The translations under genes were made by a program, and so were the position numbers. From contig NZ_QZMT01000001.1 of NCBI RefSeq assembly GCF_003932495.1, positions 62,001 to 126,000 of the forward strand: 64,000 nt of DNA, given 5' to 3'. The DNA is from Guyparkeria sp. SCN-R1. Its GTDB lineage: Bacteria > Pseudomonadota > Gammaproteobacteria > Halothiobacillales > Halothiobacillaceae. Positions 51,326 through 59,244 of this stretch are shown in pieces; position 1 is the first letter of the stretch; each line of letters starts with the position of its first letter. A model generated the notes under the pieces. That model was not told the DNA's origin, searched no databases, and saw nothing but the letters and a program-made list of their open reading frames with translations.

Positions 51326-52134
51326 TGACAACGCGACGTGCCTCCCGGGTACGGCCCCGCGGGCCGAGCTGGCGCGAGCGCTGGACGGCGTTCGTTACGG
51401 GCCTGCGGGTGGTGTTGCGCTGGGCCTGGCGGATCGGACTGTGGCTGGCCTTTGTCGCCGCGGTGGCACTGGTCTCTCAGCGGGTCTGGCTCAAGCTCCA
51501 GTCGCCGGTGGCGGCACTGGAGATCGACGGGGCCAATCGCTTCGTCACCCAGGAGCAGGCCCGTCAGGAACTGTGGCCCGCGCTTGGACAGGGGATCTGG
51601 AGTGTGGATATCGCGGCGTTGCGCGAGCGATTGCTCGAGGACGGCTGGCTTACCGAGGTGCGTATTACCCGGCAATGGCCGGATCGGCTGCTGGTGAGTC
51701 TGCAGACCCATCAGCCGATCGCCGCCTGGAACGGGGACCGGTTGCTGAGCGCTTCGGGCGCGGTGTTCGCCCCACAGCGGCGACCCGTCGATCTGAGCCT
51801 GCCGCGGCTGGCCGGACCGACCGGAAGCCAGTGGGCCGTCTGGGAACGCTACACCAGCCTCAAGCCGGTGCTGGCCACGGTCGGATTGGAACTCGTGGGC
51901 GTGACGATGAGCCCGCGCGGCTCGCTGAGTCTCGCGCTCGCCTCCGGGGCGGTGATCCACACCGGGCAGGAATCGCTGGAGGCACGACTGCAGCGATTGC
52001 TGGACGTCTACCCGGACACGCTGGCCGGGAAGATGGACCGGGTCGAGCGCATCGACCTGCGCTACAGCAACGGCTTTGCCGTGGCCTGGCGCGAGGCGGA
52101 CAGCGAAACGAACGAAAAGACAACAAACGACTGA
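51325..52134 (+). CDS. ftsQ: Cell division protein FtsQ
   Basis: A 269-residue bitopic divisome protein. It has a basic cytoplasmic N-terminus (about 35 residues), one membrane helix (near 40-58), a POTRA domain beginning ALEIDGANRFVTQEQARQEL, and the beta-domain with PDRLLVSLQTHQPIAAWNGDRLLSASGAVF. The ATG at 51325 overlaps the ddl stop (TGATG). A TTG three bases upstream is in frame but less likely. The C-terminal EKTTND tail is polar. Confidence 0.93.
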   Translation: MTTRRASRVRPRGPSWRERWTAFVTGLRVVLRWAWRIGLWLAFVAAVALVSQRVWLKLQSPVAALEIDGANRFVTQEQARQELWPALGQGIWSVDIAALRERLLEDGWLTEVRITRQWPDRLLVSLQTHQPIAAWNGDRLLSASGAVFAPQRRPVDLSLPRLAGPTGSQWAVWERYTSLKPVLATVGLELVGVTMSPRGSLSLALASGAVIHTGQESLEARLQRLLDVYPDTLAGKMDRVERIDLRYSNGFAVAWREADSETNEKTTND

Positions 52135-52169
52135 CAAGGATGTTTTGGAGCCAGGAACGAACCGAAACC

Positions 52170-52199
52170 ATGGCAATCAAGGGCAGAAACACAGCATGA
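52170..52199 (+). CDS. Possible 9-codon leader ORF coupled to ftsA
   Basis: ATG at 52170 opens a nine-residue frame (MAIKGRNTA) whose TGA overlaps the ftsA ATG as ATGA. It has an AGGAA element upstream, whereas ftsA itself has only a distant AGGGC. This is the overlap geometry used throughout the cluster, so it may couple translation into ftsA. It could also be chance. Confidence 0.3.
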   Translation: MAIKGRNTA

Positions 52200-53440
52200 G
52201 CGCGTTGAGAAAAGGAGAGCGGGAGTTCGTTGTCGGACTCGACATCGGCACCAGCAAGGTGGCGGCCCTCGTTGGCGAATGCGACGGCGACGGGCGGTTG
52301 AGCCTGATCGGCTACGGCTCGCATCCGACCAACAAGGGGCTGCGGCGTGGCTCGGTGGTCGATATCGAGTCCACCTCGATGGCGATTCGCCGCGCGATCG
52401 ACGGGGCGAGTGCCCTGTCGGACTGCGAGATCGGGTCGGCATGGGTCGGGGTCGCAGGCGATCACGTCCGCAGCCTGGACTCGCAGGGGATGACCGGCAC
52501 CGGGGGGCGCGAGATCACCGACGGCGATGTCAGCCAGGTGATCCAGTCGGCCCGGGCGGTGAAGATCCCCGATGGCCAGCAGATCCTGCATTGCGAGCCG
52601 CAGGAGTTCCGCATCGACGGGCAGGACGGTATCCGCAAACCGCAAGGCATGAGTGGCCATCGGCTGGAGGCGAACGTGCACATCGTCACCTCGGCGGCGA
52701 ACAACGTGCAGAACGTGATCAAGTGCGTCGAGCGTTGTGACGTGCATGTCGAGGGCACCATCCTCGAGCCGATTGCCGCGGCCCGCGCCGTGCTCAACGA
52801 CGACGAGCGCGAACTCGGGGTGGTGCTGATCGACATCGGCGGTGGCACCACGGATATCGCGATCTATACCGGCGGGGCACTGCGTTATGCCGCCGTGCTG
52901 CCGATCGCCGGCGAGCAGATCACCAACGACCTTTCCTACGGCCTGACCACGCCGCCGGCCGAGGCCGAAAAGATCAAGATCAACCACGCCAACCTCGGTG
53001 CGCTGGACGAGCGCGAAGCCTCACGTGCCATCGAGGTGCCGGGGGTTTCCGGTCGCCCGCCGCGGCGCATTCCGCAGGAGACGATGATGCGCATCGTCCG
53101 CCCACGGGTGGAGGAGCTCCTTTCCTACGTGCAGGAGGAGATCCGCCAGTCGGGTTGCCAGAACCTGGTGAACGCCGGCGTGGTGCTCACCGGCGGCACG
53201 GCACAGATGCCGGGCTTCGTCGAGTTGGCCGAAGATTTTCTGCAGATGCCGGCCCGACTGGGGACCCCCCAGGGTGTGGTCGGCAATCTGGACGCCTTGG
53301 GGGACCCGGCGAACGCCGCCGGGATTGGTTTGATGCTGCACGGGCTGCAACAGGCCCGCGAACAAACGGCCCATGGACCGGCAACGGTCCATGGAAATGT
53401 TCTGGAACGCCTGAAGGGCTGGTTCCGCGATCACTTCTGA
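52196..53440 (+). CDS. ftsA: Cell division protein FtsA
   Basis: A 414-residue actin-like ATPase that tethers FtsZ to the membrane. Motifs are FVVGLDIGTSKVAALVGE near residue 12, the 1C SHS2 domain, LIDIGGGTTDIAIYTGGAL (phosphate 2 loop) near 213, and VVLTGGTAQMPG (adenosine loop). The C-terminal amphipathic membrane anchor is VLERLKGWFRDHF. The start at 52196 is set by family length. Confidence 0.96.
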   Translation: MSALRKGEREFVVGLDIGTSKVAALVGECDGDGRLSLIGYGSHPTNKGLRRGSVVDIESTSMAIRRAIDGASALSDCEIGSAWVGVAGDHVRSLDSQGMTGTGGREITDGDVSQVIQSARAVKIPDGQQILHCEPQEFRIDGQDGIRKPQGMSGHRLEANVHIVTSAANNVQNVIKCVERCDVHVEGTILEPIAAARAVLNDDERELGVVLIDIGGGTTDIAIYTGGALRYAAVLPIAGEQITNDLSYGLTTPPAEAEKIKINHANLGALDEREASRAIEVPGVSGRPPRRIPQETMMRIVRPRVEELLSYVQEEIRQSGCQNLVNAGVVLTGGTAQMPGFVELAEDFLQMPARLGTPQGVVGNLDALGDPANAAGIGLMLHGLQQAREQTAHGPATVHGNVLERLKGWFRDHF

Positions 53441-53486
53441 TTCACACCACTTATCTGAATGCCACGCGAGAGAAGGAGATGACACC

Positions 53487-54644
53487 ATGAGCAACTGGAC
53501 TATGGCCGAAATGCAGACCGAAAGCGCCAAGATCAAGGTTATCGGTGTTGGTGGGGGCGGCGGCAACGCCGTGGCCCACATGGTCACGCAACACATCGAG
53601 GGCATCGAGTACATCAGTGCCAACACCGATGCCCAGGCGCTGGTGAAGAGCAACGCGCCGTCGCAACTGCAGATCGGCGCGAACATCACCAAGGGTCTCG
53701 GCGCAGGCGCCGACCCGGAACTGGGCCGCCAGGCCGCCCTCGAGGATCGCGAGCAGATCCAGGAGGCAATCTCCGACGCCAACATGCTGTTCATCACCAC
53801 CGGCATGGGTGGTGGCACCGGCACCGGTGCGGCGCCGGTAATCGCCCAGATCGCCCGTGACATGAACATCCTCACCGTCGCGGTAGTAACCCGGCCGTTC
53901 TCCTTCGAGGGCAAGAAGCGCACTAGCGTGGCCATGGAAGGCATCCAGGAACTCGAGGACAACGTCGACTCGCTGATCGTCATCCCGAACGACCAGCTCA
54001 CCGCAGTGATGGGCAAGCAGGCCGCCCTGCGTGATGCCTTTGCCGCCGCCAACGAGGTGCTGTTCACCGCCGTGGCCGGTATCTCCGAGCTGATCACCCG
54101 TCCGGGTGAGATCAACCTCGATTTTGCCGACGTGCGGGCGATCATGACCGAGAAGGGCACGGCCATGATGGGCACCGGCATCGGCACCGGCGACAATCGC
54201 GCCGCCGAGGCAGCAGAAGCGGCCATTCACAGCCCGCTGCTCGACGACATCAACCTCACCGGCGCCGAGGGCATCCTGGTCAACGTCACCTCCAACGGCG
54301 ACCTGTCGATCGGCGAGTTCATGGAGATCGGCGAGATGGTCCAGGAGTTGGCCGGCGACGAGGCGGTGGTCAAGGTGGGCACCGCAGTCGACGACGAGCT
54401 CGACGGTCAGCTGCGCGTCACGCTGGTGGCCACCGGGCTGTCTCGGATCAAGAACGTCAACGCCGAGTCGAGCAAGCCGCGCGTGGTGATCGACAATGCT
54501 CGCCGCGAGGAGTCGAACGAGTCGAGCGAGCCGTCGCACGCCGAGGTCCAGCAGGCCTACGCCGGCACCGCCCATCGCGGCAACACCGCGATCAACCTCG
54601 ACACCATCGACATTCCGTCGTTCCTGCGCCACCAGGCGGACTGA
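53487..54644 (+). CDS. ftsZ: Cell division protein FtsZ
   Basis: A 385-residue tubulin-like GTPase that forms the division ring. It has IKVIGVGGGGGNAVAHM near residue 12, the GTP-binding GGGTGTGAAPV near 107, and NLDFADVRAIM (T7 loop). A flexible linker leads to the C-terminal peptide DIPSFLRHQAD, which binds FtsA and ZipA. A strong AAGGAG ribosome-binding site precedes the start. A terminator follows directly. Confidence 0.98.
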   Translation: MSNWTMAEMQTESAKIKVIGVGGGGGNAVAHMVTQHIEGIEYISANTDAQALVKSNAPSQLQIGANITKGLGAGADPELGRQAALEDREQIQEAISDANMLFITTGMGGGTGTGAAPVIAQIARDMNILTVAVVTRPFSFEGKKRTSVAMEGIQELEDNVDSLIVIPNDQLTAVMGKQAALRDAFAAANEVLFTAVAGISELITRPGEINLDFADVRAIMTEKGTAMMGTGIGTGDNRAAEAAEAAIHSPLLDDINLTGAEGILVNVTSNGDLSIGEFMEIGEMVQELAGDEAVVKVGTAVDDELDGQLRVTLVATGLSRIKNVNAESSKPRVVIDNARREESNESSEPSHAEVQQAYAGTAHRGNTAINLDTIDIPSFLRHQAD

Positions 54645-54691
54645 ACGACGGCCCCCGGTTGATTGCCGGGGCAAAACTCGCGAGGCAAACC

Positions 54692-54731
54692 AAAGGCCCC
54701 GGGACATGAGTCCGCGGGGCCTTTCTTTTTT
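54692..54731 (+). terminator. Intrinsic terminator ending the dcw cluster
   Basis: AAAGGCCCCG (54692-54701) pairs with CGGGGCCTTT (54715-54724). An inner GGAC/GTCC extension closes an ATGA loop, leaving one bulged G. A long T-rich tract follows. It ends transcription after ftsZ, so lpxC does not share this transcript as it does in E. coli. Confidence 0.9.
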
Positions 54732-54764
54732 TGGCTCGCTCTCTGTGGGGTCGGCTGGATTGTC

Positions 54765-55226
54765 TCAGCCGCCGGGCAGCAACTGCACTATCCGCATGGC
54801 CTGGCGATCGTCGATCCAGCTGCGGCGCTGTGGGTCGCGGCGGGCGGCGAAGAACAGCAGGCCAAGTGTCGCGAGACTCAGCACGCCGAAGCCGAAGCGC
54901 GCCAGCATCGGCCCCAGGCAAGCGCCGCTGCGCTCACGGATCAGAAGCAGGCGCCAGACCTTCATGCCGGGCGTCTGGCCGAATCGGCACCAGAAGAACA
55001 CGAAGTAGGCCGCGATCCAGGCGAGTAGGTAGAGGCGGAACAACCACTGGATTGGCCCTTCCGGTGGGACGGGCTCGCCGCCGGTGAACACCAGGGCGAT
55101 GAACGTCGCCAGGATCACCACGGCGATGACGAACAGCATGTCGTAGAAAAGCGCCGCGACACGTCGCCACAGCGGGGCAGTGCGCGCAGGGCGCTTGGGC
55201 GCGTCGTTTTTGCTGGAGTCGGTCAT
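54765..55226 (-). CDS. RDD family membrane protein
   Basis: A 153-residue inner-membrane protein. The RDD signature begins LWRRVAALFYDMLFVIAV, with the arginine and aspartate residues that name the family. Two main membrane segments and a third near QWLFRLYLLAWIAAYFVFFW precede the conserved GQTPGMKVWRLLLI. A transport or ion-handling role is suspected for the family but is not established. It overlaps mfd by 4 bases and is probably co-transcribed. Confidence 0.88.
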   Translation of the reverse strand: MTDSSKNDAPKRPARTAPLWRRVAALFYDMLFVIAVVILATFIALVFTGGEPVPPEGPIQWLFRLYLLAWIAAYFVFFWCRFGQTPGMKVWRLLLIRERSGACLGPMLARFGFGVLSLATLGLLFFAARRDPQRRSWIDDRQAMRIVQLLPGG

Positions 55227-58200
55227 GTGTTGGACTTCGTGGGCTCGGGCAGGGCGAGGTCCTGCAGGATGGCCTCGATGGTCTTCAGGCGCTCGTCGAG
55301 CGCCGGCATTTCCCGGTTAAATCGCAGGGTGTCGGCCGACAGTCGATAGGTCTCCGGGGCGGCCTGCACGGCGGCGACCAGCTTGGCCGGGTCGATGCGG
55401 GCGTTCTCGCCGAAGATCAGGCGGCCGCCCCGGGCCGTGAGCTCGAGCTTGGTAATGCCGATCCGCCGGGCACGGATGCGCAGCCGGTGGGTCTCGACAA
55501 GGGCGACGACCGGCTCGGGCAGCAGGCCGAAGCGGTCGATCAGCTCCACCTTGAGCTCGTTGAGCGCCTCGTCGTCCGTCGCCGTCGACAGGCGCTTGTA
55601 CAGTGTCAGGCGGGTATGCACATCGGCGACGTAGTCCTCGGGGATCAGCGCAGGCTCGCCCAGCTCAACCTCGGTGCTGATGTTCTGCATCGGCGCGTCC
55701 AGTGCCGGCTCACGCCCCTGGCGGATGGCGGCGACCGCCCGGTCGAGCAGTTGCATGTAGTAACGGTAACCGACTTCGTGCATCTGCCCGGACTGCCCGG
55801 AGCCCAGCAGCTCGCCGGCGCCGCGGATCTCGAGATCGTGCGTGGAGAGTGTGAAGCCCACGCCCAGATCCTCGAGCGCGGCGATCGCCTCGAGGCGCTT
55901 CTGCGCATCCGGGGTGAGCTGGCCCGGTTCCGGGGTGATCAGGTAGGCGTAGGCCCGGTGATGCGATCGGCCGACTCGGCCGCGTAACTGGTGGAGCTGG
56001 GCCAGGCCGAACTTATCGGCGCGATGGATTAGGATCGTATTGGCCGTGGGGATGTCGATCCCCGACTCGATGATCGTGGTCGAGACCAGCACGTTGAAGC
56101 GCTGGTGGTAGAAGTCCGACATCACCTGTTCGAGCCCGCGCTCGCCCATCTGCCCGTGGGCGACGCCGATGCGTGCCTCCGGGACGATCTCCTCGACCAG
56201 GCGGGCCATGCGGTCGATGCTCTTGACCTCGTTGTGCAGGAAGTAGACCTGCCCGCCGCGCTTGAGTTCCCGCTGGATTGCCTCGCGGATCTGTACTTCG
56301 TCCCAGCGGAGGATCACGGTCTTGACGGCTAGTCGCTCGCGCGGCGGGGTGGCGATGATCGACAGGTCCCGTATGCCCGAGAGCGCCATGTTGAGCGTGC
56401 GCGGGATGGGCGTGGCGGTCAGGGTCAACAGGTCGACCTCGGCGCGCAGGGCCTTGAGCCGCTCCTTGTCACGCACGCCGAAGCGCTGCTCCTCGTCGAT
56501 GATCACCAACCCGAGGTTGGCGAACTCGGGTGAATCGCGCAGCAGCTTGTGGGTGCCGATGACGATATCGACCTTGCCGGCCTTGATCCGCTCGCGCAAC
56601 TCGGCGGTCTTCTTGCCACCCGACAGGCGCGAGAGGCTCTCGATGGTCACCGGCCAGTTGGCGAAGCGGTCGCGGAAGTTGCGCAAGTGCTGCTCGGCCA
56701 GCAGCGTGGTCGGCACCAGCACGGCCACCTGGGCGTGGTTCTCGACCGCGACGAAGGCCGCGCGCATCGCCACCTCGGTCTTGCCGAAGCCGACGTCGCC
56801 ACAGACGACGCGGTCCATCGGCTGGCCGGCTGCCATGTCGACCAGCACCTGCTCGATGGCCAGCCGCTGATCGTCGGTCGGTTCGAAGGCGAATTCCTCG
56901 GCGAACTGGTGGTAGTCGGCCTCGTCGACCTTGAGCGAGGTGCCCTTGCGCGCGGCCCGGCGTGCATGCACGTCCAGGAGCTCGGCGGCGACGTCATGCA
57001 CCTGCTGGGCGGCGCGCTTCTTTGCCTTTTCCCATTGTCCGGAGCCCAGCCGATGCAGCGGGGCGGTTTCCTCGGCCCCGCCGGTGTAGCGCGAGATCCG
57101 CTCGAGACTCGAGACCGGTACGTAGAGCTTGTCGTCGTCGGCGTAGGTCAGCAGCAGGTATTCCTGCTGCTGGTCGTTCATCTCAAGTGTGACCAATCCC
57201 TGGAAGCGGCCGACCCCGTGATCCTCGTGGACTACGGGCGCACCGATGGCGAGATCGTCGAGGTTCTGGATGATCGCATCGGCGTCACGACCGCGACGTG
57301 ACTTGGCTCGCCGTTGTGCGACTCGTTCGGCGAACAGGTTGGTCTCGCTGATCACCGCCACCGGTCGGCCGGCCGTCGGCAGGATGGCGCCGTGCTCTAG
57401 CTCGGCCACCGCGATGGTCACCGGTGCCTTGTCGGCCTCGTCCCAACCCTTGATGCCCAGCGGTTTCAGGCCAGCGGCGTTGGTCTGCTCGACCAGGGCC
57501 TGGCGCCTACCGCTGCTCTCGGCGACCAGCAGGGTATGACCATCGAAGCCGCGCACGAACTCGGCCAAACGCTCGATCACCGCCGGCTGGGCGGCGCTGC
57601 CGGCCGTCAGGTCGGGCAGCGGCCGGTCGCCGATGTCGGCGGCCTGCGGGAAACGCTCGTCCGAGCCGGCCACCAGTTGCCAGCGCGGCAGGTGCTTGAG
57701 ATGTTCACCGAACTCGTCCGGTGTCTGGTAGAGCGCCTCGGGGGCGAGGATGGGGTGATCGATGTCGCCGGCACGCTGGGCAAAGCGCTCGCTGGTCTCG
57801 TGGACGAAGGCTTCGAGGGACCGCTCGACGCCGTCGAACAACAGCAGGCGCGCCGAGTCCGGCAGGAAGTCGAACAGCGTCGCGGTCGACTCGAAGAACA
57901 GCGGCAGGTAGCTCTCGATGCCAGCCGGTACCAGTCCTTCCGACACCTGCTTGTAGATGGGGGCGCTGGTCGGGTCACCGGGGAAGGTGTTGCGCCAGTT
58001 CTGGCGGAAGGTGGCGATGCCCTTGTCGGTCAGGGGGTATTCGCGGGCCGGCAGCAGGGTGATGGCCTCGACCGTTTCGGTGGAGCGCTGCGATTCGGGG
58101 TCGAAGTGACGCAGGGTCTCGATCTCGTCGTCGAACAGGTCGATGCGCACCGGTTCGTTGGCGCCCATCGGGAAGACATCGATCAGCCCGCCACGCAAGG

Positions 58201-58687
58201 CGTATTCGCCGTGCTGTTCGACGGTCGAGACCAGGCTGTAGCCGGCCTCCTCGAGTTGGTGACGGTAGGCTTCGCGATCGAGGCGCTGCCCGACCTCGAG
58301 GACCATGCCCTGGCCGGTGACAAAGGCCGGTGGCGGCAGGCGCTGGAGCAGGGTGGGCGCGGCGATCAGGGTCAGCCCGCGCGATTCGCCGGGCAATCGC
58401 CATAGCCTTGAAAGCCGGTCGGAGATCAGGTCCTGGTGCGGCGAGAAGCGGTCGTAGGGCAGGACTTCCCAGTCGGGGAAGATACTGGCGTCGATGCCCA
58501 GGAACGCCAGGGCGGCACGGGTGTCGTTGACCGCTCGACTGTCGGGCAGCACGGCGAGTACCGGTCGGTCCGCGGCCACGGCCGCCAGGCGCGTGGCCAG
58601 TGCTCGGCCGAGCTCGGTGTGCACGCGTAGATAGATCGGGTCGCGGTGATCGGCGGGCTGGGCGATGGACTGCTTGGCGTCGCTCAT
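55223..58687 (-). CDS. mfd: Transcription-repair coupling factor Mfd
   Basis: A 1154-residue ATP-dependent translocase that removes stalled RNA polymerase and recruits UvrA. The N-terminal UvrB-like region comes first. The RNA polymerase-interacting domain follows around residues 480-550 (VVHEDHGVGRFQGLVTLEMNDQQQEYLLLTYA). The RecG-like motor has Walker A CGDVGFGKTEVAMRAAF near 635, DEEQRFG, TLTATPIPRTLNMAL and the TRG motif region. The C-terminal D7 domain closes the protein. It is complete, with no lesion seen. It lies 226 bp from the next gene upstream. Confidence 0.97.
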   Translation of the reverse strand: MSDAKQSIAQPADHRDPIYLRVHTELGRALATRLAAVAADRPVLAVLPDSRAVNDTRAALAFLGIDASIFPDWEVLPYDRFSPHQDLISDRLSRLWRLPGESRGLTLIAAPTLLQRLPPPAFVTGQGMVLEVGQRLDREAYRHQLEEAGYSLVSTVEQHGEYALRGGLIDVFPMGANEPVRIDLFDDEIETLRHFDPESQRSTETVEAITLLPAREYPLTDKGIATFRQNWRNTFPGDPTSAPIYKQVSEGLVPAGIESYLPLFFESTATLFDFLPDSARLLLFDGVERSLEAFVHETSERFAQRAGDIDHPILAPEALYQTPDEFGEHLKHLPRWQLVAGSDERFPQAADIGDRPLPDLTAGSAAQPAVIERLAEFVRGFDGHTLLVAESSGRRQALVEQTNAAGLKPLGIKGWDEADKAPVTIAVAELEHGAILPTAGRPVAVISETNLFAERVAQRRAKSRRGRDADAIIQNLDDLAIGAPVVHEDHGVGRFQGLVTLEMNDQQQEYLLLTYADDDKLYVPVSSLERISRYTGGAEETAPLHRLGSGQWEKAKKRAAQQVHDVAAELLDVHARRAARKGTSLKVDEADYHQFAEEFAFEPTDDQRLAIEQVLVDMAAGQPMDRVVCGDVGFGKTEVAMRAAFVAVENHAQVAVLVPTTLLAEQHLRNFRDRFANWPVTIESLSRLSGGKKTAELRERIKAGKVDIVIGTHKLLRDSPEFANLGLVIIDEEQRFGVRDKERLKALRAEVDLLTLTATPIPRTLNMALSGIRDLSIIATPPRERLAVKTVILRWDEVQIREAIQRELKRGGQVYFLHNEVKSIDRMARLVEEIVPEARIGVAHGQMGERGLEQVMSDFYHQRFNVLVSTTIIESGIDIPTANTILIHRADKFGLAQLHQLRGRVGRSHHRAYAYLITPEPGQLTPDAQKRLEAIAALEDLGVGFTLSTHDLEIRGAGELLGSGQSGQMHEVGYRYYMQLLDRAVAAIRQGREPALDAPMQNISTEVELGEPALIPEDYVADVHTRLTLYKRLSTATDDEALNELKVELIDRFGLLPEPVVALVETHRLRIRARRIGITKLELTARGGRLIFGENARIDPAKLVAAVQAAPETYRLSADTLRFNREMPALDERLKTIEAILQDLALPEPTKSNT

Positions 58688-58848
58688 GGAGTCGGTTGCG
58701 GATCGTGGTCAAGGCGGGCCCCGTGGGGCCGGCGTGTATCAAGGCGGTCGGATTCGAAAGGCGCGATTGTCGCCCATTTGCCGCGCGGCTGCACGGGCGA
58801 CGGGGTTGGTGACGACGCTGCGGGTCGTCGGTGTTGCGGGGACAAAAA

Positions 58849-58870
58849 AATGCGGGCCGTAGCCCGCATT
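58849..58870 (-). terminator. Intrinsic terminator after the 77-residue protein gene
   Basis: On the minus strand AATGCGGGC-TACG-GCCCGCATT is a perfect 9-bp stem followed by a run of T residues. A second perfect 7-bp hairpin, GGCAGCG/CGCTGCC (58875-58893), lies between it and the stop codon. Confidence 0.9.
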
Positions 58871-58913
58871 CCCAGGCAGCGGTTGTCGCTGCCTTGTGTC
58901 AATCCCGATTGGA

Positions 58914-59147
58914 TCAGGCGCGTACGTCGATCATGCTGCCCGGGCCGCCGTCCTGTTGCTCGTCACCGGCACGGTTCTGCGCCGCGGCAGTTGGCTCACC
59001 GCCGTTGACCCGGTTTTCAACGGGGTTTTCGACCGGCGTGTTACGGGTCTGGGCGCTCGGGTTGGCCGTCTGCTGATTGGACGGTGTCGAGAGCATACCG
59101 TCGGCGGCCGCCACGTTGCTGTAGCCGCTATCCACATTGGCGATCAT
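58914..59147 (-). CDS. Small uncharacterised polar protein (77 residues)
   Basis: A 77-residue protein rich in Asn, Gln, Pro, Ala and Gly, without membrane segment, signal or cysteine, and probably disordered. It ends GGPGSMIDVRA. A GGAGG ribosome-binding site 10 bases upstream of the ATG and a strong terminator with a second hairpin right after the stop argue that it is a real, separately transcribed gene. The closing G-x-x-I-D-V-x-A resembles small motility-associated proteins of the YjfB kind; this is a recollection of pattern, not proof. Confidence 0.65.
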   Translation of the reverse strand: MIANVDSGYSNVAAADGMLSTPSNQQTANPSAQTRNTPVENPVENRVNGGEPTAAAQNRAGDEQQDGGPGSMIDVRA

Positions 59148-59244
59148 GTCGCTTGCCTCCCCTGATATCGGGATCAGGTGTGTTTCATCGATAGTCCCAT
59201 CCTAGTGAAATACCGGCACATTTCCAATTTTCCTTCCCCGACCG

